In this document: piece by piece, positions 1-9,121 of the stretch
Layout of the letters: the number at the start of each line of letters is the position of its first letter
How positions within the stretch are numbered: position 1 is the stretch's first letter
Assembly: GCF_016722925.1 (NCBI RefSeq)
Contig: NZ_JAEQNC010000008.1
Coordinates: 207,157 to 271,156 of the forward strand
DNA length: 64,000 nt
Reading direction: 5' to 3'
Source: Phytoamicus setariae
GTDB taxonomy: Bacteria; Pseudomonadota; Alphaproteobacteria; Rhizobiales; Rhizobiaceae
The notes under the pieces: model-generated
Told to the model about the DNA's origin: nothing
Seen by the model: only the letters and a program-made list of their open reading frames with translations
Databases searched by the model: none
Made by a program: the position numbers and the translations under genes

Positions 1-1001
1 TACCGAGATCACGGCAGCGGCGGAAGGATCGCAACATCCCCCCATCGCGCGCATAGACCAGCGGGCAATGGGCAATGGTAACACCATGCGCTGCATAGAG
101 ATTGAGGTCCTCGGGCTCCGCCTCCACCGCATGGGGGGCGATGAGCCGCTCATTCAGAAGACTATGTCGGGCAAGCCATTGCGGGCCGGTGGTACCGTGC
201 AGTTGCTGGACCGTCTGCCGTTCCATCTTGCCTTGCGCCATATGCAGCCGGACCGGCAGGCCCATTTCCGACGAGGCGGCCATGGTTCGCTGTAGAAGCG
301 GCAGCGTGCAGGTCTCCACGCGGTCAGGCGCCAGCATCGCTTGCACCAGGCCCTCGTGCTGTCCCGCCACCCGCTCGGCAAAGGCAATGGCGTCATCGAG
401 CCCGTGCAGGCCGCGCGCCTCGTCGAAGACCGGCTTCAGCACGCCGGGCGCCTCGCAAACCATGCCGCCGGATCGATAGGCGGGACCTAACCAGACGCGC
501 AGGCCGAGTTCGCCGGCGGCTTCGGCGGCGGCTTCGAATTCGGCTGATGTCTCGCCCCACTCACGATAGAACAGCGAGGCAATCGGCAGGGCGGTTGTGA
601 TGCCGCTCAGCAGCAACTGGCTGAAGGCAAAGCGCTTCTGGAAGGCCAGTTCCTCGGGTGAATACATTTCGTAGGGTCCGCGTTCGACATAGCTGCGCGG
701 CCAGACGCGGCCGGTGGCCCAGCCGGGATCGTAGTCGACGGTCAACAGCGTTGTATCGAGGTCGGAAAGCGCGTCGAGATCGATGAACCCGGGCGAGACC
801 AGCATGTCGCCAAGCTCGATACGTCGGGCGACCTCACCGGGAAAGCGAGCCCCGACATAGAGGACCTGGGCACCCTCAATGACGATTTCGCCGTCCCGCA
901 GCAAGCAGTGACGCCCATTGGCGTGCGCGACGATCCAGCGGGCAGCGAGCGCGGTGCGGCCAGACGGACGGGCGCCGAGGGTGAGGGCGGACAGGTTCAT
1001 A
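1..1001 (-). CDS. Amidohydrolase/chlorohydrolase-family protein, C-terminus cut by window edge
   Basis: The minus strand is open from an ATG at 999-1001, with GTGGAG upstream as ribosome site, to the left edge, giving about 333 residues and no stop. Architecture is that of the COG0402 amidohydrolases: an N-terminal strand region, the PGFID turn near residues 70-74, an LHMAQ histidine strand near residue 253 and a late HCPL motif. The canonical HxH metal pair expected just after PGFID is absent; the sequence there reads DLDAL, so D76 and L78 stand where the two histidines would be. This may be a distinct subfamily with altered metal use. It is the last visible gene of a catabolic operon, 69 nt downstream of the racemase gene. 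Family call is good; substrate unknown. Confidence 0.8.
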
Positions 1002-1070
1002 AGTATCAATACTCCACGATTGTAGCGTCTTCGGCTATCGCGTTTGGCGCGCAATGGTAACGACGCGGTA

Positions 1071-1808
1071 TTAACGGGCCGGACCCGCCGCTCCCACCTG
1101 ATCGCCGGTCTTGTCGCGGGGAAAGGCATAGGCTCCAACCTTCGAAGTGCGAAAGCCTCCACCCGCCAACGCCTCGGCCAGCTTCACCGCCGCTGTCACG
1201 CCGTCGATTACCGGTACTCCAGTCTCGCGCGACAGCCAGTCACACAGTTCCGCCATACCCGCGCAACCAAGCACGATGGCATCCACTCCGTCCTCGCGAA
1301 GCGCGGCGCGAGCTTCTGCCAAAAGCCGTGTTCGCGCCGTTGCCGGGTTGGCTTCCAGCGCCAGGACCGGCAGGTCGACGGCGCGCACCCGACGGCAGCG
1401 CGCCGCGGCACCATAATGCGCAATCAGGTCTTCGATCACGGGTACCGAGCGCGGCAACGTTGTGATGACCGAAAACCGCGCCGCCACCGTCACTGCCACC
1501 TGAACCGCCGCCTGGCAGATGCCGATGACGGGGCCAGAAGCCACCTCGCGCGCGGCGGCAAGCCCTGGATCGTCGAAGCAGGCGATCACATGCGCCGATG
1601 CCCCTCGCGCCTCGGCGGAACGAATGGCTGCGAGCATCGCGGGCACGGCCATGGCCTCATCTGAGTAGCCCTCGATGGAGGCGGGGCCGCCGATGGATGT
1701 CACCGCCTCGATCACGGTGCCCTCGGCCCGAGCCGCTTCGGCCGCGTGGGCGATCTGGGCGGTCATCGAGGCGGTGGAATTGGGGTTGATCACATGGATA
1801 CGGATCAC
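1071..1808 (-). CDS. Asp/Glu/hydantoin racemase family protein
   Basis: A 245-residue protein of the hydantoin racemase/aspartate-glutamate racemase superfamily. It opens with IHVINPNSTASMT, the typical substrate-binding start, and carries the two catalytic-type cysteines at about C77 (ACFDDPGL) and C182 (VLGCAGM), placed symmetrically in two half domains. Family members racemise 5-substituted hydantoins or related ureides using the paired cysteines. The start overlaps the stop of the upstream flavin reductase gene by 4 nt, so the two are translationally coupled. Together with two amidohydrolases this suggests degradation of a cyclic amide or ureide. Hydantoin as the actual substrate is inference; allantoin racemase or maleate isomerase-like roles are alternatives. 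Confidence 0.82.
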   Translation of the reverse strand: MIRIHVINPNSTASMTAQIAHAAEAARAEGTVIEAVTSIGGPASIEGYSDEAMAVPAMLAAIRSAEARGASAHVIACFDDPGLAAAREVASGPVIGICQAAVQVAVTVAARFSVITTLPRSVPVIEDLIAHYGAAARCRRVRAVDLPVLALEANPATARTRLLAEARAALREDGVDAIVLGCAGMAELCDWLSRETGVPVIDGVTAAVKLAEALAGGGFRTSKVGAYAFPRDKTGDQVGAAGPAR

Positions 1809-2461
1809 TTTGCAGCCCTTTCTGATCTGGGCGTCACCTGTGCAACCTCGTAAGGCCAGAGTGAATCAGGCTTCTTCATTTCGAATTGACGGTCGGAGGT
1901 GATGTAATTGTCGGCATGCAGGCGTGCGATCGGCTGATAGGTTTCAGGGTTTACATATCTTCCTGCAGCATCAAGGCACCGGTCATGGACATGCATGTGG
2001 ACGACCTCGCCGATAATCAGCGCACGCTTGTCATAATCGATGATCCGTTCGACCCGACATTCGAAGCTGCATGGGCTTTCGGCAATGCGGGCGACGTCGA
2101 TCTGCTTGCAGGGGAGGGGCGTCAGCCCAGCGAAAGCCAGTTCGTCCACATCCGCGGTGAAGTTTACCGCGCAGACGATCATTGCCTCGGCGATGGACAT
2201 GTCGACCATGTTGACGACGAATTCGCCGGTGCGGCGAATGTTGCCAACGGTATCCTTCTCGTCGCCGTTGCCGCGATACTGGATGCCAAGGACGACCAGT
2301 GGCGGCTCGTGCGAGAAGACGTTGAAGAAGCTCATCGGGGCAGCGTTGTTATGTCCTGCAAGCGAACGGGTTCCGACCAGGGCGATCGGCCGTGGGCCTA
2401 TGAAATTCGTCAGCATCCGGTAGCGGTCAGGGCCGGGAAGTGTGGTGAAGTCGACGTTCAT
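1805..2461 (-). CDS. Flavin reductase-like FMN-binding protein
   Basis: I take the start at 2461 (MNVDFTTL), giving 218 residues; an upstream in-frame start would only add a low-complexity extension reaching into the preceding gene. The protein is of the flavin reductase/DIM6-NTAB family, with the FMN-binding fold beginning at the NFIGPRPIALVGT segment and the SFFNVFSHEPPLVVLGI stretch. Such proteins either supply reduced flavin to a partner monooxygenase or bind FMN as isomerase-like proteins. No monooxygenase is visible beside it, so its partner may lie beyond the left edge or elsewhere. It begins 2 nt after the stop of the CodA-like gene and overlaps the racemase gene, so it is firmly inside the operon. 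Confidence 0.82.
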   Translation of the reverse strand: MNVDFTTLPGPDRYRMLTNFIGPRPIALVGTRSLAGHNNAAPMSFFNVFSHEPPLVVLGIQYRGNGDEKDTVGNIRRTGEFVVNMVDMSIAEAMIVCAVNFTADVDELAFAGLTPLPCKQIDVARIAESPCSFECRVERIIDYDKRALIIGEVVHMHVHDRCLDAAGRYVNPETYQPIARLHADNYITSDRQFEMKKPDSLWPYEVAQVTPRSERAAK

Positions 2462-2463
2462 GG

Positions 2464-3648
2464 TCAGACCGTCCTCGACGGATTGCTCGCCTCGCCTGCA
2501 ACCACCGCACCCCGGCGCACGACACACCGGCCCACGGGACGTCGGCAAAGCGCGTCACCTGCATTCTGCGCCGCGATCATCACGAAATCGGCGCGGGCGC
2601 CGGCGCGAAGGCCGTAGTCGGCAAGACCGATGGCGCGGGCTGCAGCTTCGGTCGCGCAGCCGATGGCGCGGCGGAAATCCTCGTCGGTGTTCCAGTCGAA
2701 GCGGTAGGCGGTGAGGAAAGCGCGCTCCAGCATGTCGCCATTGCCGAAGGGCGACCAGGAATCGCGGATGCCGTCGGACCCACAGCAGACCGTCACCCCG
2801 ATCTCGGTCAGCCGCTCCACGGGCGGGACCGCAACGTCGGCGGGGGCAGACGTCATCAGTGAAATCCGGAGATCGGCCAAACGCTGCCCGATCTGGTCCA
2901 ATCGCGCCTCGGGGATCATACCGAGGCAATAGGCATGCGAGATCATCACTTTGCCGGCAAGGCCAGATGCCTTGGTATGGTCGGCGATGCGCTCGATCTG
3001 CCATGCGCCGAGAGCGCCCTTGTCATGCAGGTGGATATCAACGCCCGCGCCTTTTTCGACGGCAAGATCGAAGATGAAGCGAAGCTGCCCCTCGGGGTCG
3101 CCATCGATCCCGGCCGGATCGAGGCCGCCGACGGTTTCCACGCCCATGTCGATAGCCTGCCGCATCAGGTCCGCGGTGCCGGGGCGGCACAATAGGCCTT
3201 GCTGCGGAAAGGCAACGAATTGCAGGTCGACCCTGTCGCGCCACGTCTCGCGCAGCCGCAGCATGGCCTCGACATGTGAAAGGCCCATGTCGGGCGCCAC
3301 ATCGATATGCGAACGAACGGTTGTAGTGCCATGCCGCAACATCTCCGAAAGTAGGCGAGAAGCGCGCTCCTCGGGCGGAGTAGTATTCGAGGACAGAATA
3401 CGGCGTTCGTTGTCGATGTAATCGCGCAGGCGTCCCGCACGACGGCCGGACTGCCAGCTTTCGCCCCAAAGCGTCTTGTCCAGGTGGACATGCGGTTCGA
3501 CAAAAGCCGGCAGGACCAGCCGCCCGTCACCGTCGACAGCGTCAGGGGCCGTGATGCCGGGGCCAATGGCTTCGATCCGGCCGCCGGTGCAGCGTATGCC
3601 GATGGTCTCGCCGTCGATATTCCGCAGGTTGGTGTAGGTGGTGGTCAT
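2464..3648 (-). CDS. Cytosine deaminase-like (CodA/AtzC-type) amidohydrolase
   Basis: A 394-residue metal-dependent amidohydrolase of the CodA group. The metal ligands are visible: EPHVHLDK (H53, H55), the HLHD strand, HAYCLG and the late GSDGIRDSWSP aspartate motif. GLDPAGIDGDP is a further hallmark of the cytosine deaminase/isopropylammelide hydrolase branch. These enzymes hydrolyse exocyclic or ring C-N bonds of pyrimidines, triazines and creatinine-like rings. Unlike the downstream amidohydrolase at the left edge, this one has a full metal site. It lies 54 nt after the binding-protein gene of the ABC importer and 2 nt before the flavin reductase gene. The exact substrate cannot be read from sequence. 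Confidence 0.86.
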   Translation of the reverse strand: MTTTYTNLRNIDGETIGIRCTGGRIEAIGPGITAPDAVDGDGRLVLPAFVEPHVHLDKTLWGESWQSGRRAGRLRDYIDNERRILSSNTTPPEERASRLLSEMLRHGTTTVRSHIDVAPDMGLSHVEAMLRLRETWRDRVDLQFVAFPQQGLLCRPGTADLMRQAIDMGVETVGGLDPAGIDGDPEGQLRFIFDLAVEKGAGVDIHLHDKGALGAWQIERIADHTKASGLAGKVMISHAYCLGMIPEARLDQIGQRLADLRISLMTSAPADVAVPPVERLTEIGVTVCCGSDGIRDSWSPFGNGDMLERAFLTAYRFDWNTDEDFRRAIGCATEAAARAIGLADYGLRAGARADFVMIAAQNAGDALCRRPVGRCVVRRGAVVAGEASNPSRTV

Positions 3649-3702
3649 GCTTGCCCTCGATTATTCTGGCGCGGCGCCTTGCGGGCCGCGCCGTTTAACT
3701 TG

Positions 3703-4752
3703 TCAGCCTTTGAGGCGGGTCCAGATCTTGTCACGCAGATCGCGGGCCTTGGGGCCGCAGTCCTTCGTCGGGACCAGCCGGCTGGAATATTCGGCAGGCA
3801 TGTTGATTGCTTCCATCTTCCGCCACTGTTCGCTCAGGAACTCGTCAGACTTGATCGCATTGGCATAGGCGATGGCGTTCGACACCGCAGCCGCATTTTC
3901 GGGCGCCATCATCCAGTTGATGAAGATCTTTGCATTCTCGGGATGCGGGGCATTGGCGGGAACCGCGAAGTTGTCGCGGAACATCGGCGTGCCTTCCTTC
4001 GGGTAGATGAAGCGGATCGTGTCGCGCTGTGCCGTGGCGCGGGCCGTCGCGCCGTTCCATAGATGATGCATCGCCACTTCGCCGGCGGCCATGCGGTCGA
4101 CCGTGGTGTCGGAGCTATAGAGTTTCAGCTTCGGCTTCTGCGCCTCCAGCAGCTTGAGAATGCGGGCGGCGTCCTCGTTGCTTTCGGTGCATTGCGGGAT
4201 GCCGAGGTAGAGCGAGGCAGCCGTGATTTCGTCGCTCGCTGTATCAAGCGCGGCGATCTTGCCTTCCAGTTCCGGGCGCGGCTCGAAGTATTCCTTCCAC
4301 GTCGGCTCCAATACACCGCCCGGAACCTGAGCACTGTCATAGGCAAGGCCGGTCACGCCCCAGAGATAAGGCGCAGAATATTCATGCTTCGGATCAAAAT
4401 CCGGGTTCTTGAACGCGTCCTTCATGTGGACGTAGTTCGACATCTTGCTGGTGTCGATCTTCAGCAGCAGCCCGTCCTTGATCAGGCCGGGGATCACATA
4501 GTCGCTGGGTACGATGACGTCGTATGACGCCCCGCCGGACTGGAGTTTCGCCAGCAGCGTTTCGTTGCTGTCGAAGCCGTCGAGGATTACCTTGATTCCG
4601 GTTTCCGCCTCGAACTTCGTCAAAAGTTGCACGGGGTAATAGTCGGTCCAGTTGTAGAAAAAGAGCGTCTTTTCCGTTTCCTGCGCCGCTGCGGGCAACG
4701 CAAGAAGGGCTAGTGCAGCAAGTGCAGCACCAAAGCGGAATTTCGAGGTCAT
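3703..4752 (-). CDS. Polyamine-type ABC transporter substrate-binding protein (PotD/PotF-like)
   Basis: A 349-residue periplasmic binding protein. The first 23 residues form a clear Sec signal peptide (basic start, Ala/Leu core, cleavage after AAA/Q). Mature motifs FFYNWTDYYP, FEAETGIKV, YDVIVPSDY and the C-terminal NFAVPANAPHPENA block are typical of the spermidine/putrescine-binding family. The gene follows the two permease genes and the ATPase gene in order A-B-C-D with small gaps, so it is the ligand-binding part of that importer. Because it sits in an operon with amidohydrolases rather than polyamine enzymes, the ligand may be another cationic or heterocyclic nitrogen compound. Confidence 0.9.
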   Translation of the reverse strand: MTSKFRFGAALAALALLALPAAAQETEKTLFFYNWTDYYPVQLLTKFEAETGIKVILDGFDSNETLLAKLQSGGASYDVIVPSDYVIPGLIKDGLLLKIDTSKMSNYVHMKDAFKNPDFDPKHEYSAPYLWGVTGLAYDSAQVPGGVLEPTWKEYFEPRPELEGKIAALDTASDEITAASLYLGIPQCTESNEDAARILKLLEAQKPKLKLYSSDTTVDRMAAGEVAMHHLWNGATARATAQRDTIRFIYPKEGTPMFRDNFAVPANAPHPENAKIFINWMMAPENAAAVSNAIAYANAIKSDEFLSEQWRKMEAINMPAEYSSRLVPTKDCGPKARDLRDKIWTRLKG

Positions 4753-4770
4753 GCCAGTACTCCTTTGGGG

Positions 4771-5544
4771 TTAGCGGCGCAGGCGGCCGAGGAAGAAGGA
4801 AAGCGAGACGAGTAGAACGGAGACGACCAGCATAACCGCCGAAATCGCGTTGATTTCGGGCGAGATACCGGAGCGTATGGCAGAAAAAATGTAGACGGGC
4901 AGGGTGGTGGTGCCGGGCCCGGACAGGAAGAACGAGGTCAGGAAATCGTCGAGGCTGGTGACGAAGGCCAGTGTGAAACCCGCCATCACGCCAGGCAACA
5001 ACATCGGCATCGTGACCCGTCGGAAGGTGCGGAAGTGGCTGGCGTAGAGATCCTGAGCGGCCTCCTCATAAGTGCCGCTCATGCCATCCAGACGCGCGCG
5101 GATCGGCAGGTAGGCGAAGGGGATGCAAAAGGCGGTATGCGCTGCAATCATCGCACCCAATCCGAGGTGCACGCCCAGTGCCACGAACAACAGCAGCGTC
5201 GCGACGGCAACCACGATTTCCGGCAGGATCAGCGGCACATTCAGCACAGTCTCTGCCGCGCCCCGGCCCATAAAGGCGCGTCGCGTGGAGAGTGCCGCCA
5301 GCAGCGCAAGGATCGTCGCTGCCGTTGCCGCAGTGATCGCGACCACCAGCGAATTCCATGCCGCAGCCTGGATCGAAGGGTTCACGAGGATGCGACCATA
5401 CCAATCCAGCGAGGCGTGGGTCCAGATCGTTGCCGTGCGGTTCGCGTTGAAGCTGTAGACGATCAGCACGAAAACAGGCACGTACAGATAGGCGAGCACC
5501 ACCAGTGAAATCTCGCGCGTCAGGGGAAAGCGCCTCGGATTCAT
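4771..5544 (-). CDS. ABC transporter permease, PotC-like
   Basis: A 257-residue inner membrane protein with about six hydrophobic segments. The cytoplasmic coupling motif EEAAQDLYASHFRTFRRVTMP (near residues 155-175) is the EAA loop that contacts the ATPase. It belongs to the PotC/YdcV branch of polyamine-type permeases. Its start overlaps the stop of the PotB-like gene by 4 nt (ATGA), so the two permeases are coupled and should form a heterodimer. It lies 18 nt upstream of the binding-protein gene. Confidence 0.9.
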   Translation of the reverse strand: MNPRRFPLTREISLVVLAYLYVPVFVLIVYSFNANRTATIWTHASLDWYGRILVNPSIQAAAWNSLVVAITAATAATILALLAALSTRRAFMGRGAAETVLNVPLILPEIVVAVATLLLFVALGVHLGLGAMIAAHTAFCIPFAYLPIRARLDGMSGTYEEAAQDLYASHFRTFRRVTMPMLLPGVMAGFTLAFVTSLDDFLTSFFLSGPGTTTLPVYIFSAIRSGISPEINAISAVMLVVSVLLVSLSFFLGRLRR

Positions 5545-6422
5545 GCCGGCCTCCTGTTTCGCAGCAGCGCCATGGCGATCATGACGATCAGCATCACCGC
5601 CAGGAGGATCACCGAAAGCGAAGCGCCGAAGGGCCAGTTGCGCGAGGCGCCGAACTGCATCTGGATGATGTTGCCCAGCATCAGCGTCTTGCCACCGCCC
5701 AGAAGGGCGGGGGTGACGAAGGCGCCGAGGCAGGGGATGAAGACCAGCAGCGATCCGGCCATGATCCCGGGTGCAGCGATGGGCAGCACCACACGACGCA
5801 GCGCCCGCTTGCGGGTCGCGCCGAGATCATACGCGGCCTCCAGCAGCCTCCAATCGAATTTTTCAAACACCGTGTAGAGCGGCAGGATCATGAAGGGCAG
5901 GAAGGAGTAGGTCAGCCCGATCGCCACCGCCACGTCATTGTAGAGCAGTTGCACGGGCCCAAAGGGCGAGATCGCGTTGACGAACTTCGTCACCCAGCCG
6001 TCCTCGCGCAGGATGATCAGCCATGCATAGTTGCGGACGAGGAGGTTCGTCCAGAACGGGATCGTGATCAGCAGCAGCATGGCGTTGCGCCCAGTGCGCG
6101 ACAGGCCAGCCATCCACAGCGCGACCGGCAGGCCCAGAAGCAGACTGAGGATCGTCGTGACTGCGGCCAGTGCGACCGAACGCAGGAAAATCACCAGATA
6201 GCTGGCGTTGAGGATCATCGTGCCGTCGAAATCCTCTTCCCAGACGAGGCGGATATAGTTTGCCGCCGATGGCGTCGAAGCCCAGTCCACCCCGGCGCTC
6301 GAGCCTTTTTCGAGGAAGGAAATCCACCCCATCAATCCGAGCGGCACGCCGATGAGCAGCAGAATCGTGGCCAGGGCCGGGGTCAGAAGCAAGGTGCGAC
6401 GCAGGGCGGGGCGTTGCCTCAT
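5541..6422 (-). CDS. ABC transporter permease, PotB-like
   Basis: A 293-residue membrane protein of the PotB/YdcU branch. A first hydrophobic segment (about residues 10-28) precedes a periplasmic stretch, then a block of transmembrane helices, with the EAA-type loop [22 protein letters not shown] near residues 195-215. Its start overlaps the end of the ATPase gene by 4 nt and its stop overlaps the start of the second permease by 4 nt. It should pair with the PotC-like permease to form the channel of the importer. Confidence 0.9.
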   Translation of the reverse strand: MRQRPALRRTLLLTPALATILLLIGVPLGLMGWISFLEKGSSAGVDWASTPSAANYIRLVWEEDFDGTMILNASYLVIFLRSVALAAVTTILSLLLGLPVALWMAGLSRTGRNAMLLLITIPFWTNLLVRNYAWLIILREDGWVTKFVNAISPFGPVQLLYNDVAVAIGLTYSFLPFMILPLYTVFEKFDWRLLEAAYDLGATRKRALRRVVLPIAAPGIMAGSLLVFIPCLGAFVTPALLGGGKTLMLGNIIQMQFGASRNWPFGASLSVILLAVMLIVMIAMALLRNRRPA

Positions 6423-7486
6423 TGTACCAGCACCTGAAGCGCTTCGCCGGGTAACGTCAGCCCGACGAGACAGCCTGTCTCGGGCGGCTGTCCAGAGGAT
6501 TCCGATTGTCGCAGCAGGAATGCACTGCCATCCGGAAGCCCCAGCTTGTGCAGCATCGACGTGCCCAGATAGGCAGTGTGGATCACCGTCGCATCCAGCG
6601 TGCCCTCTCCGGCAGGCACAAGGCGGGCTCGCTCCGGACGGATTGCGATCGTGACCTTGCCTGGCACACCATGTGTCAACGGCAACACCGCGCCCGCGTC
6701 AAGACGGACACCGCCGCCCGGCAATGCTTCGCCCTCCAGCAAGTTAATGTCACCGATGAAGTCGGCCACGAAACGGTGGGTCGGCTTCTCATAGATAGCG
6801 CGGGGCGGACCCATTTGCAGGATGCGCCCGCCCTGCATCACCGCTACGCGGTCGGACAGGGTAAGTGCCTCTTCCTGGTCATGGGTCACGAACAGGAAGG
6901 TGATTCCGGCCTCGGTCTGCAACTGCTTCAACTCGATCTGCATTTCCTTGCGCAGCTTCAGGTCCAACGCTGAAAGCGGTTCGTCCAGCAGCAGCACGCG
7001 GGGGCGTGGCGCCAGGGCGCGGGCCAGCGCCACGCGCTGCTGTTGTCCACCAGACAGTTCGGCGGGGCGGCGGCGGGCGAAAGCCCCCATCCGCACCATC
7101 TCCAGTGCCTCGCCCACGCGGGTGCGGATCGCCTCGCGTGCCAGGCCCTGTTCCACCAGCGCGAAAGCCACATTGTCCTCGACCGACAGGTGGGGAAACA
7201 GGGCGTAGCTTTGGAACACCGTGTTGACCGGACGATGAAACGGCGGTTCGGCGGTCACATCCTGGCCTTCGATCGAGATCGTTCCGGCATTGGCGGTCTC
7301 GAAGCCTGCGATCAGACGCAGGAGCGTGGTCTTTCCGCAGCCGGAAGGCCCGAGCAGCGTGAAGAATTCGCGCCGCCCAATATCGAGCGACACGTTGTCC
7401 AATACGGGGATGGCGTAGATTCCCCTGCCAAAGCTCTTGCTGACATTCCGGATCGAAACCGCAGGGGGAACGGACGCATCTGCCAT
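6419..7486 (-). CDS. ABC transporter ATP-binding protein, PotA-like
   Basis: A 355-residue ATPase. It shows Walker [10 protein letters not shown], the Q-loop [15 protein letters not shown], signature LSGGQQQR, Walker [13 protein letters not shown] and the switch histidine in FVTHDQEEA. The C-terminal third is a TOBE/OB-type regulatory domain, as in PotA and other carbohydrate/polyamine importers. The ATG has GAGAGG about 5 nt upstream. It is the first gene of the long minus-strand operon and lies directly downstream of the operator-like repeats at 7523-7579, so it should be the promoter-proximal gene controlled by the GntR protein. Confidence 0.92.
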   Translation of the reverse strand: MADASVPPAVSIRNVSKSFGRGIYAIPVLDNVSLDIGRREFFTLLGPSGCGKTTLLRLIAGFETANAGTISIEGQDVTAEPPFHRPVNTVFQSYALFPHLSVEDNVAFALVEQGLAREAIRTRVGEALEMVRMGAFARRRPAELSGGQQQRVALARALAPRPRVLLLDEPLSALDLKLRKEMQIELKQLQTEAGITFLFVTHDQEEALTLSDRVAVMQGGRILQMGPPRAIYEKPTHRFVADFIGDINLLEGEALPGGGVRLDAGAVLPLTHGVPGKVTIAIRPERARLVPAGEGTLDATVIHTAYLGTSMLHKLGLPDGSAFLLRQSESSGQPPETGCLVGLTLPGEALQVLVQ

Positions 7487-7522
7487 GCTTGCCTCTCGTT
7501 TGGTTTAGGCAAGCGTCCTATA

Positions 7523-7579
7523 TTGCATACGATATTGTCAATATGTGTATGCGATATATGGGCAATAATTGTATGCAAT
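7523..7579. promoter_or_regulatory. Repeated TTGCATAC-type operator sites between the ABC operon and the GntR gene
   Basis: Three copies of a TGCATAC core occur in 57 nt: TTGCATACGAT at 7523-7533, GTATGCGATA (the inverted copy) at 7547-7556, and TTGTATGCAAT at 7569-7579. The last has ATTG/CAAT dyad arms. FCD-type GntR regulators bind short dyads of this kind. The sites lie just upstream of the PotA-like start at 7486 and downstream of the GntR stop, so they most likely control the operon. Confidence 0.5.
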
Positions 7580-7623
7580 CTTTGAAGGTGTTGATTTATC
7601 TGGTCAATATGTTCCGGCCTTGA

Positions 7624-8346
7624 TCATTCATTTCGTATCCTTCCCGCATAGTCGGCCAGAACAGCCCGCACATCGCACTCTTTCTTGACGCCAAGCTGGG
7701 CGCGCGAGGCCACTTCTTCGACATGATGTTCCATCAGGTCGGCGGCCCGTTCCGTATCGCCGGCAAGCAAGGCTTCGACGATATCCCGGTGCTCGCGTGC
7801 GCCGCAGTCGGCGGAATGCGGGCGGCCATACATCGCCATGACCAGTGAACAGCGCGACACCACTTCGTTTATATATCGCTGCAACAGCGTATTGCCCGTC
7901 AGCGCGGCAAGATGCAGGTGAAATTCGCCTGCCAGTCGGATCGCTTCAACCTCGCTCTTCTCCGCAAGCGCCGTCTCTTCGTCGACCATCCGACGCAGCG
8001 TCGCAGCCGCTTCCGCATCTATCCGGCCCGCAAGTTCCTTCACCATCGCGCGCTCGAGCGCAGCGCGAACGACGAAGACGCCTCGCCCCTCATCCAGCGA
8101 GGGGTTCGCGACAAAGGCCCCTCTGTTCGGCTTCAGCTCCACCAGCCCTTCCACGGCAAGACGGCCCAAGGCTTCGCGTGCGATTGTGCGGGAGGATTGG
8201 AAGGCCTCGCCGATCATGTCCTCGGGCAGCCGGACGCCGGGCGCCAGCCGCTGGTCAAGTATGGCGAGGCGCAGCAACTGATGCACTCTCTCGGTTCGGG
8301 TGAGTGGACGGTCGGTTGCGTGAGACGCGTTGTTCTCGGCTATCAT
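7624..8346 (-). CDS. GntR-family transcriptional regulator, FCD (FadR-like) subfamily
   Basis: Taken from the ATG at 8346 (MIAENNASH), 240 residues; a longer reading from 8439 would add a basic tail without family support. An N-terminal winged helix (RTERVHQLLRLAIL, then SRTIAREALGRLAVEGLVEL) occupies residues 15-85. It is followed by an all-helical FCD domain with the metal/effector-type residues in FHLHLAALTGN and AREHRDIVEALLAGD. FCD regulators respond to small carboxylates or nitrogen compounds and usually repress adjacent catabolic operons. It lies just upstream of the transporter/amidohydrolase operon on the same strand, with the operator-like repeats between them. Confidence 0.88.
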   Translation of the reverse strand: MIAENNASHATDRPLTRTERVHQLLRLAILDQRLAPGVRLPEDMIGEAFQSSRTIAREALGRLAVEGLVELKPNRGAFVANPSLDEGRGVFVVRAALERAMVKELAGRIDAEAAATLRRMVDEETALAEKSEVEAIRLAGEFHLHLAALTGNTLLQRYINEVVSRCSLVMAMYGRPHSADCGAREHRDIVEALLAGDTERAADLMEHHVEEVASRAQLGVKKECDVRAVLADYAGRIRNE

Positions 8347-8792
8347 TTCAGGCACAGCTTTCGTTTCTGGACTGCGCCCATAACGGCCATATCCCGCTTG
8401 CCGAGGCAAGTGGAAACGGGGCGAAGCAGAACCAAGCATAGCTGTTGCAAGCGGCGGCCGGACTGAAATGCAGCTCAGATTGATCGCCCTTGGTGGTAAA
8501 GCGATGCCCTCCGCTCAAGTTTTTGCTCGCTTTTTTGATCTAAGCTTGGGAGGTTAAGCACAACGGTAATAAATGGCTGCGCATGAATGTTCTAATGCGA
8601 GCATCTCAGGTCCGGGAACTGAGCATTGATGCCAGAGCCTCGGCGGGCACAGAATCCATTGGGCCGTTCTTTGATGCCCATGCCTCGATTTTCGCCGCCC
8701 GAACTCATCGATCGCGCTGACAGGCTGAACAGCTGCTATCGGCCGGAGTCTGTCGGCGGCCGAACTGGCTGCCGGATGAAAAATGCAATATG
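8347..8792. other. Intergenic region with no recognised gene
   Basis: About 450 nt between the GntR gene and the DUF1330 gene. I found no convincing reading frame, tRNA or repeat. A T-rich stretch near 8520-8535 has no good stem in front of it. The promoters of the flanking divergent genes must lie here, but I could not assign clear -35/-10 boxes. Confidence 0.4.
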
Positions 8793-8818
8793 GTCCTCCC
8801 TCTAAATGTTGGGAGGAT
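8793..8818 (+). promoter_or_regulatory. Hairpin that would cover the ribosome-binding site of the DUF1330 gene
   Basis: GTCCTCCC (8793-8800) can pair with GGGAGGAT (8811-8818) across a 10-nt loop, making 8 pairs with one G-U. The right arm is the Shine-Dalgarno sequence itself, 5 nt before the ATG at 8822. Such a stem could reduce or condition translation. The pairing is seen in sequence; any regulatory role is inference. Confidence 0.4.
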
Positions 8819-8821
8819 GCA

Positions 8822-9121
8822 ATGGCTGCGTATCTTATCGCCGACGTAAACGTAACTGATCACAACGCCTTCGAAGAATATCGCAGGGAAGTTCCGGCAA
8901 CTGAAGCGCGCTATGGCGGGCGATACCTCGGGCGCGGTGGAGCAACCAAAGTGCTTGAGGGCGATTGGGAGCCACATCGCCTTGTGATTGTCGAGTTTCC
9001 AGACATGACATCGCTGATGGCTTGGTATGACTCTCCCGAGTACGCCCGCCTCAGAGCTATTCGCGAACGCTGTGCAACGACGAGAATCATTGCTCTCGAA
9101 GGAGTTGCTTTACCCGGCTAG
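8822..9121 (+). CDS. DUF1330 domain protein
   Basis: A 99-residue protein starting at MAAYLIADVNV, chosen because GGGAGG lies 5 nt upstream. It matches the DUF1330 family of small ferredoxin-like alpha/beta-barrel proteins: AYLIADVNVTD, a YRREVPATEARYGGRYL segment, then LVIVEFPDMTSLMAWYDSPEY. The function of the family is not established; structures suggest a dimeric small-molecule-binding barrel. It is separated from nasT by about 120 nt and has no obvious link to nitrate metabolism. Confidence 0.85.
   Translation: MAAYLIADVNVTDHNAFEEYRREVPATEARYGGRYLGRGGATKVLEGDWEPHRLVIVEFPDMTSLMAWYDSPEYARLRAIRERCATTRIIALEGVALPG

Noticed and set aside
5505..6437. 310-codon plus-strand frame over the PotB-like gene
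   Set aside because: Antisense to a permease with an intact EAA loop; composition is Gln/His/Arg-rich, typical of a shadow frame.
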